Notes: generated by a model from the letters alone, not told the origin. 64,000 nt of DNA from Bacteroides faecium (GCF_012113595.1 NZ_CP050831.1:5456001-5520000); one strand, 5' to 3'. Positions 1 to 10,809 are shown, numbered from the stretch's first letter. Translations and numbers: made by a program.

Positions 1-36
1 CGAGTATTTAATACAGAAAGGCATAAAAAAGAATGA
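1..36 (+). CDS. C-terminal end of an upstream gene, probably ECF sigma factor (partial)
   Basis: An open frame enters from the left edge and ends in TGA three bases before the FecR start; its last residues read RVFNTERHKKE. No domain is visible in 11 residues. The ECF assignment is inferred from position only: FecR-type anti-sigma genes ahead of SusC/SusD pairs almost always follow their sigma factor gene. Confidence 0.55.
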   Translation, partial: RVFNTERHKKE

Positions 37-39
37 GTA

Positions 40-978
40 ATGGAAAAAAATGAGGTAAACAGATTGATTAAAGGTCTCTTGGCAGACAAGCTTGATTGGG
101 ATGAGAAAAAAAAGCTTTCCCAACATAAGCTTATCGAAGAACGAATGAAGCGGCAGTGGAAACACACCACTAGCGAATCATCGGAACAAGAAATGAAAGA
201 AAGAATATGGCAGCGATTAGAAAATTGCAGAAAAGCAACACAAACACGTACATATACATTTTCTTTCCGACAATTCCTAGTGGCTGCTTCTATTCTTCTA
301 TTCACCATAGGGGGAAGTTTATGGTTGATGAAGCATTATGCAAACTCACCAAAACCTGAATATATTAATTTCACAGCAGAAAAGGCTTTGTTATATATAC
401 TTCCGGACAGTTCTCATGTTTGGATGCAGCCCAAAAGTAGAATATGTTATGCGAAAGATTTCGAAAAGCAACGAGAGGTTTGGTTGAAAGGAGAAGCATT
501 ATTTGATGTTACCAAAGGCAAGAAAAACAATTTCAGAGTACATATTCCAAAAGCATACATAGAAGTAAAGGGAACCTCATTCTCTGTTAAAAATAAAAGA
601 AAAGATAAAAACGAAATCATATTATATGAAGGAAAAATTGATTTCAATATAAAAAACGCCTCTCATAGTATATCATTGAAACCTAAGGATAAAATAATCT
701 ATAATCCGGAAACAACTGAAATTGAAATTGAAACAGTAAATCACACAAGATGGGAAAACGGTCGTTATCTATTTACAGATATCACTTTAGAGGAATTAGT
801 AGAAATTATTAACCAAAAATATACTTCCCGACTCGTTCTTGCAAAAGAAATCAACAAACAATATAAATATACCGGTAGCTTGAATTATGATGAACAACTA
901 GAAGATGTAATCAAGAAAATATGTTATAGCATGAGTTTAAAAGCAGAAAAGAAAGGAGAAGAAATTCTCATTCATTAA
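40..978 (+). CDS. FecR-family anti-sigma factor
   Basis: A 312-residue inner-membrane anti-sigma factor that would hold an ECF sigma factor until the SusC receptor signals substrate binding. Residues 1-75 are a charged cytoplasmic segment, about 79-97 form the single membrane helix, about 110-205 are the periplasmic FecR domain, and about 245-310 match the DUF4974 domain that contacts the receptor's N-terminal signalling domain. It starts three bases after the preceding stop and lies 46 bp before the SusC gene, whose STN signalling domain fits this trans-envelope circuit. The family call is firm; the partner is inferred from gene order. Confidence 0.9.
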   Translation: MEKNEVNRLIKGLLADKLDWDEKKKLSQHKLIEERMKRQWKHTTSESSEQEMKERIWQRLENCRKATQTRTYTFSFRQFLVAASILLFTIGGSLWLMKHYANSPKPEYINFTAEKALLYILPDSSHVWMQPKSRICYAKDFEKQREVWLKGEALFDVTKGKKNNFRVHIPKAYIEVKGTSFSVKNKRKDKNEIILYEGKIDFNIKNASHSISLKPKDKIIYNPETTEIEIETVNHTRWENGRYLFTDITLEELVEIINQKYTSRLVLAKEINKQYKYTGSLNYDEQLEDVIKKICYSMSLKAEKKGEEILIH

Positions 979-1024
979 TATCTTTTAATTAACTATTTTA
1001 ATAACTTAAAATCTAACAAAAAGC

Positions 1025-4000
1025 ATGGAGAAACAAGTATTCTCAATCAGGCAACGATACCTAAAGAGTATCGTCTTGGCTCTGCTTCTTTACCCTATTA
1101 CTTTATTTGCCGCAAATGCGCAGATTACCGTAAGAGGAGAAGCCTTAAGCATTAAAGAAGCAATCCTACAAATTGAAAAACACAGCAATTACGTTTTCTT
1201 CTACAACGCGACATTGCTAAAGGAAATGAAGAAAAGAAACATCGACTGTAAGGGGTCTATTGAAACTGTTCTTAAGGAAATTTTCAAGAACACCAATGTG
1301 GAGTATCTGATTAATGGCAATGAGGTCATTTTAAAAGTAAAAAATATCCCGGGAAGTGTTCAAGAAAAGAAACCGGTCAAAAAACAACGTACCGTAACAG
1401 GTACTGTAGTCGATGCAAATACACAAGAAACGCTGGTGGGTGCTAATGTAAAGTTAAAAGGGAATGATATTGGTACAATCACCGACCTTGACGGTAATTT
1501 TAGCATTAATGTAACCAGCAACAAAGATGTATTAGTCGTTTCTTATATGGGATACAAAACCGTAGAGAAAGTCGTTGAAGACATGGGTGTATTAAAAATT
1601 GAGTTACCTTCAGATACTGAAATTCTGAATGAAGTGGTAGTCGTAGGTTTCGGTACACAAAAAAAGGTATCGGTAGTAGGCTCTATTACCAACATCAAAG
1701 CCTCTTCATTGAAAGTACCGACTTCTTCACTGACTAACTCTTTCGCAGGACGCCTGGCCGGTGTTATTTCAACAACTTCCAGTGGGGAACCCGGAAAAGA
1801 TGCATCTGAATTTTATATTCGTGGAATCAGTACTTTCGGAGGACGTGCCACTCCACTAATTATGCTGGATGGAGTAGAGATCAGTACTACTGAACTAAAC
1901 TATATTCCGGCAGAAAGTATAGAAAGCTTTTCTATCTTAAAAGATGCTTCCGCCACTGCAATCTATGGTGCTCGCGGTGCGAATGGAGTTATGCTTATCA
2001 CGACAAAATCCGGAAAGGAGAATGAGAAAACACGTATCAATGTCAGCGTAGAAAACTCATTCAATATCCCGATGAGTTTTCCCAATTTCGTAGACGGAGC
2101 CACTTATATGGAAATGGCAAACGAGGCATATTACACTCGTAAAGGAACTTACAACGGTCAACTCTATTCTCAAGAAAAAATAGATAATACACGTCTTGGA
2201 AAGAATCCGTACGTCTACCCGAACGTTAACTGGAAGGATATGATGTTTAAAGATATGTCTATGAGTCAACGGGCGAATATCAATGTCAGTGGTGGTGGTT
2301 CAAAAGCCAACTATTATCTTAGTTTACAAGCCAATCATGACACCGGCGTATTGAATACCCAAAAGCTCTATTCATTCGATAATAATGTAAATGTCTGGAG
2401 CTATACCTTCCAAAGTAATATAGATTACAAGCTTACTCCCAGCACTAAAATTGAGTTACGTATGAACGCTCAATTACATAACAGCGGTGGCCCGGCCAAA
2501 AGCACAACTGATTTGTTCGCGGAAATGCTACAAGCTAATCCTGTCAACTTTCCGGCTTACTATCCCAGCAGCGCAAATCCTGCCGGAACCGATCATATGT
2601 TGTTTGGTAATGCATATTATACAGGAGATGTATTATATACCAATCCATATGCCGATCTGTTAACAACTTATGGTGAAGATTTCCAAGCTACCATTCTAAC
2701 AACAGTAAAACTGGAACAAGGATTAGACTTTATCACCAAAGGACTAAAACTAAGAGGATTAATTAGCTTCAGAAATTGGTCTGACTCCTACTTCACCCGT
2801 GAAGTCGAACCATACTATTATATGCCAAAGTCAGGTTCTTACGATCCTTACGATCCCGATGCCGCAAACTATACCTTAGAACGTGTAGGTAATAAAGGAA
2901 ATGATTTTATCACTCAAAGTGATCCGAAAAAATATGCCGATCGCACTATACAATTCCAGGCATCTTTAGAGTGGGCACGCAATTTCGGAGGAAAACACGA
3001 TTTATCAGCTATGTTACTTTACTTACAACGCGAGTATCGCGTCAATCCGTTACCAACCCGTAACCAAGGCTTATCCGGACGACTCACTTATGCATACGAC
3101 CAACGTTACCTGTTCGAAGCAAACTTTGGTTATAACGGTACGGAACGTCTGGCCTCAGGACATCGTTTTGAGATGTTTCCTTCAGTTGCTGCCGGATGGG
3201 TCATCAGTAATGAGAAATTTTTCGAGCCGTTTAACAAAGTGATTACAAATCTAAAAATCAGAGGTTCATGGGGATTAGTCGGTAATGATGAAACAGGAAC
3301 AAAAGACATACGTACCGGAAAAGACGGGCCTCACTTCATTTATCTGACTAATGTCGAATTAAATGACGATAATCATAAATATACAACCGGAGTAGATATG
3401 GATGTCACCTACAAAGGGCCAGTTATCACACAATATGGAGTAACAAATGCAACTTGGGAACGTGCAGAAAAACTTAATCTGGGTATCGACCTTGAGTTAT
3501 TCAGCAAGTTATCATTAACAGTTGATATTTTCAGAGACAACCGACGTAATATACTACTCCGCCGTGAGCGTTTTCCGGAATATCTTGGTTTCGAAAATGC
3601 CAAACCATGGGCATCTGTGGGAAAGGTAAAAAATACGGGAGTAGAAGTAGCGATGAATTATGTACAAGATATAGGAAAAAATTGGAGTATTGATTTGCGA
3701 GGTACATTTACTTACAACCAAGCTACTCTGGTATATTCTGACGAAGCATACCGCGAAGAAGAATATCGCCGTAAGGACGGAAAAGCCCTGAACGGGACAT
3801 GGGGATACGTGGCAGAACGTCTTTTTATTGACCAGGCAGATATCGACAACAGTCCCTCACAAAAATTTGGAAATTCACCTATGCCGGGTGATATCAAGTA
3901 CAAGGATCTCAATGGAGATGGAATGATAGATGGCTCCGATGTATGTGAACTGTCTCCCTATGGAGGAACTCCCAATATAATGTACGGATTCGGTTCCACA

Positions 4001-4411
4001 ATACGCTATAGGAAATTTGATTTAGGCTTCTTCTTCCAAGGGGCAGCACAACGAAAAATAATGATCGGTAATATTCATCCTTTTGGAAATACCCGAAAAA
4101 ATGTACTACAATTTATCGCTGACGATTATTGGAATGAATCCAATCCTAATCCAAATGCTGCTTATCCACGTTTGGAAGACCGTGATGACGCGAACAATAA
4201 CCGTCAAACTAGCAGTTATTGGTTACGCGACGGTTCGTATATGCGCTTAAAGAATGCAGAAATAGGTTATTCATTCAAATATGGACGCATATATTTGATA
4301 GGCAACAACCTGCTAACATTCAGCAAATTCAAATTATGGGATCCGGAACTAAGTTGGAATGCATATCCTCTTTCCCGTACATTCAGTATTGGTATGCAAC
4401 TTAATTTCTAG
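1025..4411 (+). CDS. SusC/RagA-family TonB-dependent outer-membrane transporter with STN domain
   Basis: A 1128-residue outer-membrane receptor that imports oligosaccharides or glycopeptides using TonB energy. A signal peptide ends near AANAQ. An STN (secretin/TonB N-terminal) domain spans about 33-110, followed by a carboxypeptidase-regulatory-like domain (about 123-205), the plug with the SusC signature YGARGANGVMLITTKSG, then the 22-strand barrel running to the terminal Phe (MQLNF). The STN domain marks it as a signal-transducing receptor coupled to the FecR protein just upstream. The SusD partner follows 24 bp later. The substrate cannot be read from sequence; the linked M60 peptidase suggests host O-glycoprotein. 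Confidence 0.95.
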   Translation: MEKQVFSIRQRYLKSIVLALLLYPITLFAANAQITVRGEALSIKEAILQIEKHSNYVFFYNATLLKEMKKRNIDCKGSIETVLKEIFKNTNVEYLINGNEVILKVKNIPGSVQEKKPVKKQRTVTGTVVDANTQETLVGANVKLKGNDIGTITDLDGNFSINVTSNKDVLVVSYMGYKTVEKVVEDMGVLKIELPSDTEILNEVVVVGFGTQKKVSVVGSITNIKASSLKVPTSSLTNSFAGRLAGVISTTSSGEPGKDASEFYIRGISTFGGRATPLIMLDGVEISTTELNYIPAESIESFSILKDASATAIYGARGANGVMLITTKSGKENEKTRINVSVENSFNIPMSFPNFVDGATYMEMANEAYYTRKGTYNGQLYSQEKIDNTRLGKNPYVYPNVNWKDMMFKDMSMSQRANINVSGGGSKANYYLSLQANHDTGVLNTQKLYSFDNNVNVWSYTFQSNIDYKLTPSTKIELRMNAQLHNSGGPAKSTTDLFAEMLQANPVNFPAYYPSSANPAGTDHMLFGNAYYTGDVLYTNPYADLLTTYGEDFQATILTTVKLEQGLDFITKGLKLRGLISFRNWSDSYFTREVEPYYYMPKSGSYDPYDPDAANYTLERVGNKGNDFITQSDPKKYADRTIQFQASLEWARNFGGKHDLSAMLLYLQREYRVNPLPTRNQGLSGRLTYAYDQRYLFEANFGYNGTERLASGHRFEMFPSVAAGWVISNEKFFEPFNKVITNLKIRGSWGLVGNDETGTKDIRTGKDGPHFIYLTNVELNDDNHKYTTGVDMDVTYKGPVITQYGVTNATWERAEKLNLGIDLELFSKLSLTVDIFRDNRRNILLRRERFPEYLGFENAKPWASVGKVKNTGVEVAMNYVQDIGKNWSIDLRGTFTYNQATLVYSDEAYREEEYRRKDGKALNGTWGYVAERLFIDQADIDNSPSQKFGNSPMPGDIKYKDLNGDGMIDGSDVCELSPYGGTPNIMYGFGSTIRYRKFDLGFFFQGAAQRKIMIGNIHPFGNTRKNVLQFIADDYWNESNPNPNAAYPRLEDRDDANNNRQTSSYWLRDGSYMRLKNAEIGYSFKYGRIYLIGNNLLTFSKFKLWDPELSWNAYPLSRTFSIGMQLNF

Positions 4412-4435
4412 AAATATTTATAATAGAACAAACAT

Positions 4436-6388
4436 ATGAAACCAAATATATTTAATAAACTCATTATCGGGGCAACAATAATGGCAACTGCCCTCACCTC
4501 GTGCGATTATCTGGATGTGGTACCGGTAGAACAAGTGACTATTGAAGATGCTTATAAAAAACCGGAATTGACATTGGCTTATCTCTATTCATGCTACAGC
4601 GGATTGAATAAGTGGAATCCGGTAGACTACTACAATGAGGATGTTTCTTCAACAGACGAATATGTATTGCCCCCCAGTTGGAACGGCGATGCCTATAATC
4701 TTCAAACAAACCAACGCTCATCAGCTACAGGCGGCGGTTGGCATTGGCGTTACTGCGGATATGATCCTATTCGTACTTGCCATATGTTTATCGACATCGT
4801 GGATAAAGCTCCGAACCTGACAGATGACCAACGGAGAATATGGAAAGCGGAAGCTAAGTTTCTGGTTGCCTACTATCATTTTATGGTATTGCGCAAATAT
4901 GGTCCCTGCCCTATTATGGACCATGCTTATCCTAACGACGCGACAGGAGATCAGCTGCCCGGACGTTCACACTATGATGCTGTAACAAAATTCATTGTAG
5001 ACCTGATTGATGAAGTAATGCCTGACCTGCCCGATCGCTGGACAGGTGGTGATTGGGGACGTGCTGATAAAGTTATAGCTAAGGCCGTAAAAGCCCGTGC
5101 ACTCCTCTATGCCGCCTCTCCTCAATGGAATGGAAATACCCTATATGAATCCGGACGCCTGAAATGGGAAAATACCCGCTGGGAAACTCCGGGATACGGG
5201 AAACAACTCGTCAATCCCGTATATAGCGAACAAAAATGGAAAGATGCCAGAGACGCCTGTCAAGAGGCTCTTGATTTTGCTTTACGCCAAGGATTAGAAC
5301 TCTACCAAGAATCGAATTTTGATGAACTGAAAGATGTCAGTAGTTCCCAAAAAGAATTCATGAGATATGTTTTCCGTATGCGCTATGCGTTACTATCCCG
5401 AGCCAATGCTACCGGTAAATGCCAGGAAGTCGTATGGGGACTTGCAGAACAAAGTCTGGTAGTTAGCGGTTGCCTCCCTCGCCGAATGTTTGAAAAGACT
5501 GACGGAACGTGGCAAGACGGTTGGTCAGGAGTATCCCCTACATTGGAAGCCATAAAACAGTTTTATACCAAAGACGGATATCCTATCACTGATGTCAATC
5601 ACTTCTACCCTCAAGATGAATGGTATGAGCTTGCCGGAAAGAAGATAGTAGATAATGAGCCTTCTTATTCCGGAAAAATTGACGCCGACGAAATCATCAA
5701 ATTAAATACTAATCGTGAACCTCGTTTTTATGCGTGGATGGCATTTAATGGTGGCGAATATGGAACAAAGATTGTCAAGGAAATGCCTATAATATTAAAG
5801 ATGAGAGATGAGAATACACAAGGATATAATCCGGCTATTTCTAATAGAGATTATTGTCGTACCGGATTCCTCAGTCAGAAATGGTGTCACCCAAGTCTGG
5901 CATACAAAGACAACGGTTCAAGTAACAGCGGCTCATTCACTTCTCCCCGTCCTCTGATACGCATGGCTGAATTATATCTTAACCTTGCTGAATGCCATGC
6001 AGCCTTAGGAGAAGAAGAAGCATTTCTTGAAACAATCAATCCGGTCCGTACCAGAGCAGGCATCAACGCATTAAGTTCAAGTGACATACCACATGGTAAG
6101 GATGATATGACAGAGTGGGTACGCCGAGAACGTTTTACTGAATTTTATGGAGAAGGAATCCGATTCTACGATATGCGCCGTTGGTTGAAAGGCAAAGAAA
6201 TTATGGGTAAAGGATTACATGGCATGAATATGGTGGAATTCACCGGACCTACAGTAGAGCAATTCAACCGGGAAACAGTAATGCCTGAATACAAAGAGGT
6301 ATCATGGGACGACCGTCTGTATCTGATACCACTCTATTATGAAGAAGCGGATAAAAGTGACAATCTAGTACAGGCTCCCGGATACTAA
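4436..6388 (+). CDS. SusD/RagB-family substrate-binding lipoprotein
   Basis: A 650-residue outer-membrane lipoprotein that lids the SusC barrel and binds glycan. The signal peptide ends in a lipobox (ALTSC), making the mature N-terminus Cys. The alpha-helical SusD core with TPR-like repeats is recognisable from WKAEAKFLVAYYHF in the N-terminal half to the C-terminal segment RRERFTEFYGEGIRFYDMRRW, a hallmark of RagB/SusD proteins. Length is somewhat above the family's usual 500-600. It lies between SusC and the surface lipoprotein gene in one operon. Confidence 0.95.
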   Translation: MKPNIFNKLIIGATIMATALTSCDYLDVVPVEQVTIEDAYKKPELTLAYLYSCYSGLNKWNPVDYYNEDVSSTDEYVLPPSWNGDAYNLQTNQRSSATGGGWHWRYCGYDPIRTCHMFIDIVDKAPNLTDDQRRIWKAEAKFLVAYYHFMVLRKYGPCPIMDHAYPNDATGDQLPGRSHYDAVTKFIVDLIDEVMPDLPDRWTGGDWGRADKVIAKAVKARALLYAASPQWNGNTLYESGRLKWENTRWETPGYGKQLVNPVYSEQKWKDARDACQEALDFALRQGLELYQESNFDELKDVSSSQKEFMRYVFRMRYALLSRANATGKCQEVVWGLAEQSLVVSGCLPRRMFEKTDGTWQDGWSGVSPTLEAIKQFYTKDGYPITDVNHFYPQDEWYELAGKKIVDNEPSYSGKIDADEIIKLNTNREPRFYAWMAFNGGEYGTKIVKEMPIILKMRDENTQGYNPAISNRDYCRTGFLSQKWCHPSLAYKDNGSSNSGSFTSPRPLIRMAELYLNLAECHAALGEEEAFLETINPVRTRAGINALSSSDIPHGKDDMTEWVRRERFTEFYGEGIRFYDMRRWLKGKEIMGKGLHGMNMVEFTGPTVEQFNRETVMPEYKEVSWDDRLYLIPLYYEEADKSDNLVQAPGY

Positions 6389-6421
6389 ACTTTTAAATTT
6401 AACATGAAAAGATAATCAGTT

Positions 6422-7723
6422 ATGAAAAAATACATTTATAATATAGTCATAGCTTTATATAGCTTGGGCGTTCTGTCAGTTAGTTGCTCTGATGACGACT
6501 TCAGTAACAAGCCCAAAACAATAGATATCAATCACATCATATTAACCCCGATAAATGGTGGATGTGAGGTTGAATGGACACCGGATCCGGAAGACAACAA
6601 TTTTGCCTTCCTCCACATAGAATTCACCGACCATGACAATAAGAAACGTTCATATAACGTCAGCCGTTATGGCAGTGAACTCGTTATTCCATTCTTAAAA
6701 GATGAAAATGGTAATCCTATACTTAATGAGAACGGAGAATCCGTAAAAGTTATCATTAAAGATTTGATTAATCAAGAGTATACATTACATTTCTATGCGT
6801 ACAATAATGATAATAAACATATAGATTTAGGTAGTCGCACTATCACTCCAAAAGATTACAAGCAATGCGACCCTGATTCTATCTTCTCCGTCAAACTTAC
6901 TCCCAAAGGGGGAAATAAAGTGATAGCAGAATGGAAAGAGCCTCAAATAAAAAGTAGTTCGACTTCTGAGAAAGTATTCTTCAGATTCAACTTTGGCAAT
7001 GAACTGGTAGAAACAAAAACCGTAGCTCTTGGAGTACGACATGCTGAATTTATTTTGGAGAACTCAGGAAAGTGTACCGTAGAATACGGCACTTACTCCA
7101 GCATCGGGAAAGAATGGGTAAAAACAGCAAAAGATCCGCTCTCTGTTGTTAAATTCTATTCCATACCTTTATGGACTGCCCAAGACAAAGAAGGCTGGGG
7201 AATTACCTGTAACTCAGAATATCTTGAAGGCAACCAGGGGGCTGATAAACTCATTGATGGAAATGTAGGCGATCATGGCAGCGGTTTCTGGTCGTGCGGT
7301 TGGAATAGCTCTAATTTCCAAGACAAATATGAGTTTATTATCACTTTACCCGAAGTACAGGATATAGTTGGCGTTATTCTCCAACAAAGGCAAACAAAGG
7401 TAAATGGTTGGTGGCGCTTAGCCAAACACTTTTCTATAGAAGTAAAAGAAGAAGGACAAAGTGAATACACCACTGTTATTGAAGAAGGGACATTAACGGA
7501 CGAAGGTTCTGAACCGGGTACAGACGGTCCAGTAGGTACAGGCTATTTAGCGATGCAAAACTTTGATTTCACAGACTTATACCAAACAAAAGAAATTCGT
7601 TTGAAAATATGGGAACCCCTTAATTTGAATCAATTGGAAGGACAAGACGACAATACCAAAAGAAACCTTTGTATGGCAGAATTTGGTATTCTGATTAAAG
7701 ATCCTGCTAAGAATGATGAATGA
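6422..7723 (+). CDS. surface glycan-binding-type lipoprotein with C-terminal discoidin-like domain
   Basis: A 433-residue lipoprotein (lipobox SVSC followed by SDDD, which resembles the Bacteroides surface-export signal). The N-terminal part, starting near IDINHIILTPINGGCEVEW, looks like the fibronectin/Ig-like domains of the DUF4959/DUF4998 type found next to SusD. From about residue 245, with GADKLIDGN and FWSCGW, the pattern is F5/8 type C (discoidin, DUF5000-like), a common carbohydrate-binding fold. Placed third in the locus, it probably acts as a surface glycan-binding protein. The exact Pfam names are from memory of the families and should be treated as approximate. Confidence 0.75.
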   Translation: MKKYIYNIVIALYSLGVLSVSCSDDDFSNKPKTIDINHIILTPINGGCEVEWTPDPEDNNFAFLHIEFTDHDNKKRSYNVSRYGSELVIPFLKDENGNPILNENGESVKVIIKDLINQEYTLHFYAYNNDNKHIDLGSRTITPKDYKQCDPDSIFSVKLTPKGGNKVIAEWKEPQIKSSSTSEKVFFRFNFGNELVETKTVALGVRHAEFILENSGKCTVEYGTYSSIGKEWVKTAKDPLSVVKFYSIPLWTAQDKEGWGITCNSEYLEGNQGADKLIDGNVGDHGSGFWSCGWNSSNFQDKYEFIITLPEVQDIVGVILQQRQTKVNGWWRLAKHFSIEVKEEGQSEYTTVIEEGTLTDEGSEPGTDGPVGTGYLAMQNFDFTDLYQTKEIRLKIWEPLNLNQLEGQDDNTKRNLCMAEFGILIKDPAKNDE

Positions 7724-7757
7724 CCTTAATTATTATAAACTAATTAATTGAAACACA

Positions 7758-10742
7758 ATGAAGAATATTTTATTCAGTTTATTATGCGCTCTTTTCCTCT
7801 TCACTGCATGTTCAGATGATGATGAAAGAAGTGAAACAGCCACATATCTCCGAATCCCAGAGAATGTAAAGGCAGTGCATTACTTGAAAGATGTACAAAG
7901 AGACAACATAAAGATAGAAACAAACGACCCGGATTGGACAATCACGTCCGACAAAGATTGGTGTGACGTACACCGCATCAGCAGTAACCCGGAAATGTTC
8001 CGTTTGGCGTTAGACGAGAATCTCAATCTGAATCAACGCGATGCCAAATTAACGCTAAAGGCCGACGGCATTACCGAGACCATTACAGTTAAGCAATTAG
8101 GAACTAAGCCTGCAATTCTTATCAATCCTGAGAAGTTTGATAATGTCCCTTCCGAAACAACAGACTATGAACTAGTTATCACAACCAATGTTTCTAGTTT
8201 TACTTGGAAAATACCGGAACAAGACAAAACTTGGCTGAGTGTCAAAGCACTGGTAGAAGATAACGAAACACGTTCTATGGTGGATAGTAAATATACACTT
8301 ACCGTACAAAGTAATCTGACATTAGAAAAACGTTCGTCGGTGATCACATTCATCGGTAATGGTGATGAGGATGAACATCCCTCAGTTGAACTGACTATTA
8401 CTCAGAAAAAGCGTTCTACTGATATAGGAGATATCCTGGAAGAAGACACAAAAATTATTCCCAGAAATGCATGGGCAAGTACAGAACAAGGCTCTCAGCC
8501 TATTTCCAATTCCTACGACACATTTACAGATGATACTCATTGCTATCATTCAAATTGGTTTGAAACAGTACAATTTCCTGCTACATTAGAATATTACTTT
8601 GACGGGACACAAGAACTGGATTATATTATGTATTATGCAAACAATAATAATAAATTTAAAGAAATCAATATTTACTATCTCGACGGTGGGGAAATAAACT
8701 CTTTCAACCAAAACACCCGCCCTGAAAGTTCTCCTTCAACAGGTCGGACATGGATAAAAATAGAAAAAGATTATACCTTACAGAATACACTAGATGCGCA
8801 AAAAGTACTCTTACCAAAACGTATACAACAAGTATATGGCATTAAAATTGAAGTTAAATCCTCGTATGGAGCAGGAGTAGCCTGCAATGAAATGGAATTC
8901 TATCATAATAATAATTCTCATCTCAATGCGCAACTACTAGCAGTATTCAAAGACATTACCTGCTGTGAATTAAATGCAGATGCCACAGACGACATGATTA
9001 ATAGTTTACCCGGATACTTTGCCCAACTGGCTTCCAAAATGAAAAACGGGGAATACTCCGATTGGGAAAGAAAGTTCCGCATACAGGATTACAAGCCTTA
9101 TAGTGATGTATTTGAAGCAGCCAATAAAGTGCTAACCAAAAAATATGGCAATCAAGATAATATTACCGGAATACATGTAGAGAAAGATGATGAAATTATT
9201 GTGCTAGTAGGCAATACACATGGCAATGCAGTCTCATTGCAAGTTTTGGGAGAAGAAATCGTTTCAGGGGACAATAGCTATGTACAAACCGAATCTCCGG
9301 ATAAGGCACAAGTCATTGCGCTTGCAGAAGGACTTAACGTAGTTAAGATCCAAAAGAAAGGTATGTTATTTGTTTTATACACAGCCGATCCTACTAACCC
9401 TGCCAATGAACCGATACGCATACATATTCCTTATGCCAGTGGAAAAGTCAGTGGTTTCTTCGATTTAGCAACAGATAAGACCAATGCTGTATATACAGAC
9501 TTATTAGGCAAAGCCACTTATAAATATTTCGGTGTACGAGGCAAAGATATCATCTTCTACTTCCATACATCAGAACTAAGAAAAGTGGCACCTACCAAGA
9601 TTGTAGAAGCTATTAACTTATGGGATAATATTGTTGGTTGGGAACACGAAATTATGGGATTCACCAACGAGCTCAGAAGAAGATATAATAATCATATCTT
9701 TGCTATTTCACCGGAAGGCAGTTATATGTGGCAATCAGAGTATCGTGTAGGTTTCGTGTATAGTTACCTTGAAAATATCCTATTGCCTGAAAAAGTAGAA
9801 GCGGTAGAAGATAACGCTTGGGGACCGGCACACGAAATCGGACATATTCACCAAAAAACGATCAACTGGCCAGGATGTTCAGAATCTTCCAACAATCTAT
9901 TCTCCAACTACGTGATCTACAAAATGGGAAAATATCATTCACGTGGTTATGGTTTATCCCGTCTTGCCATATCTCGCTGTTTTGTTAATTCTCCCTGGGT
10001 AACATTAGGTGAAGGCAGTGCCAAAAATGAAGATACTGAATTACATATGAGGATGTATTGGCAACTATTTATTTACTATCATTTATGTAAAGGCAAAACG
10101 GATTTCTGGCCTAAAGTATTCGAAAACATGAGGAATAAATATGCAGGAACATATACTGCTGAAAGTCAGAATAACGGCCCGGCAAAATCACAAATGATGT
10201 TTGTGGAAGCTGTATGTGACGCTGCACAAGAGAATTTACTTGATTTCTTTGATACATGGGGCTTTTTTACACCAACGGTTTCCGGCTTCAAAGTAAATCA
10301 ATATGGTACATTCCCCTATGAAATAACAGAAGATATGATTAATGAAACCAAACGAAATATTTTCTCTAAACGATACGCTAAAGCCGCCCCTATTCAATAT
10401 ATCGAAGACCGGAAGAAAGAATGGTTTGATGCGAATGATTATCGTTCCAATGAATCCGGAGATATAGGATATTATGAACAATTCAAAGGAACAACAGCAA
10501 CATTTGCCGATGATTATGTAAAAGCAACACTTTCCGGTACCGATGTTACGGTTGATTCCGGCACAGGTTCTAAAGCTGTCGCTTTTGAAGTAAGAAAAGG
10601 AGATAGCAGTACCGGACAATTAGTATTCTTCTCTAATAGTTTCAAGTTTACTGCTTTTCTTCCTAATGGCGTGAATATAAACGAAACCAAACTCTGGGCT
10701 GTACAAGCAGACGGGGTACGTAGAAGTATCAAAGTAAATTAA
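7758..10742 (+). CDS. M60-family (enhancin/mucinase-like) metallopeptidase lipoprotein with BACON domains
   Basis: A 994-residue surface lipoprotein (lipobox FTAC, then SDDDE). Two BACON beta-sandwich domains occupy about 30-115 and 118-215, then a discoidin-like module (about 225-385). The catalytic region carries HEIGHIHQ with H692, E693 and H696, and E709 in the following ESSNNLFSNY segment, which gives the gluzincin HExxH...E zinc site of Pfam M60-like. BACON plus M60 proteins characterised in gut Bacteroides cleave O-glycosylated mucin-type proteins, so a host glycoprotein target is likely. Last gene of the locus; a terminator follows. Confidence 0.9.
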   Translation: MKNILFSLLCALFLFTACSDDDERSETATYLRIPENVKAVHYLKDVQRDNIKIETNDPDWTITSDKDWCDVHRISSNPEMFRLALDENLNLNQRDAKLTLKADGITETITVKQLGTKPAILINPEKFDNVPSETTDYELVITTNVSSFTWKIPEQDKTWLSVKALVEDNETRSMVDSKYTLTVQSNLTLEKRSSVITFIGNGDEDEHPSVELTITQKKRSTDIGDILEEDTKIIPRNAWASTEQGSQPISNSYDTFTDDTHCYHSNWFETVQFPATLEYYFDGTQELDYIMYYANNNNKFKEINIYYLDGGEINSFNQNTRPESSPSTGRTWIKIEKDYTLQNTLDAQKVLLPKRIQQVYGIKIEVKSSYGAGVACNEMEFYHNNNSHLNAQLLAVFKDITCCELNADATDDMINSLPGYFAQLASKMKNGEYSDWERKFRIQDYKPYSDVFEAANKVLTKKYGNQDNITGIHVEKDDEIIVLVGNTHGNAVSLQVLGEEIVSGDNSYVQTESPDKAQVIALAEGLNVVKIQKKGMLFVLYTADPTNPANEPIRIHIPYASGKVSGFFDLATDKTNAVYTDLLGKATYKYFGVRGKDIIFYFHTSELRKVAPTKIVEAINLWDNIVGWEHEIMGFTNELRRRYNNHIFAISPEGSYMWQSEYRVGFVYSYLENILLPEKVEAVEDNAWGPAHEIGHIHQKTINWPGCSESSNNLFSNYVIYKMGKYHSRGYGLSRLAISRCFVNSPWVTLGEGSAKNEDTELHMRMYWQLFIYYHLCKGKTDFWPKVFENMRNKYAGTYTAESQNNGPAKSQMMFVEAVCDAAQENLLDFFDTWGFFTPTVSGFKVNQYGTFPYEITEDMINETKRNIFSKRYAKAAPIQYIEDRKKEWFDANDYRSNESGDIGYYEQFKGTTATFADDYVKATLSGTDVTVDSGTGSKAVAFEVRKGDSSTGQLVFFSNSFKFTAFLPNGVNINETKLWAVQADGVRRSIKVN

Positions 10743-10767
10743 TAATTCAACACATAACACAAAGTAA

Positions 10768-10809
10768 AAGGGCTGTTCCATTTTCAACATTAGAAACGGA
10801 GCAGCCCTT
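10768..10809. terminator. bidirectional terminator between convergent genes
   Basis: AAGGGCTGTTCC pairs with GGAGCAGCCCTT across an 18-base loop, with T-rich sequence on both outer sides. It separates the metallopeptidase gene from the converging DUF308 gene. Confidence 0.8.
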
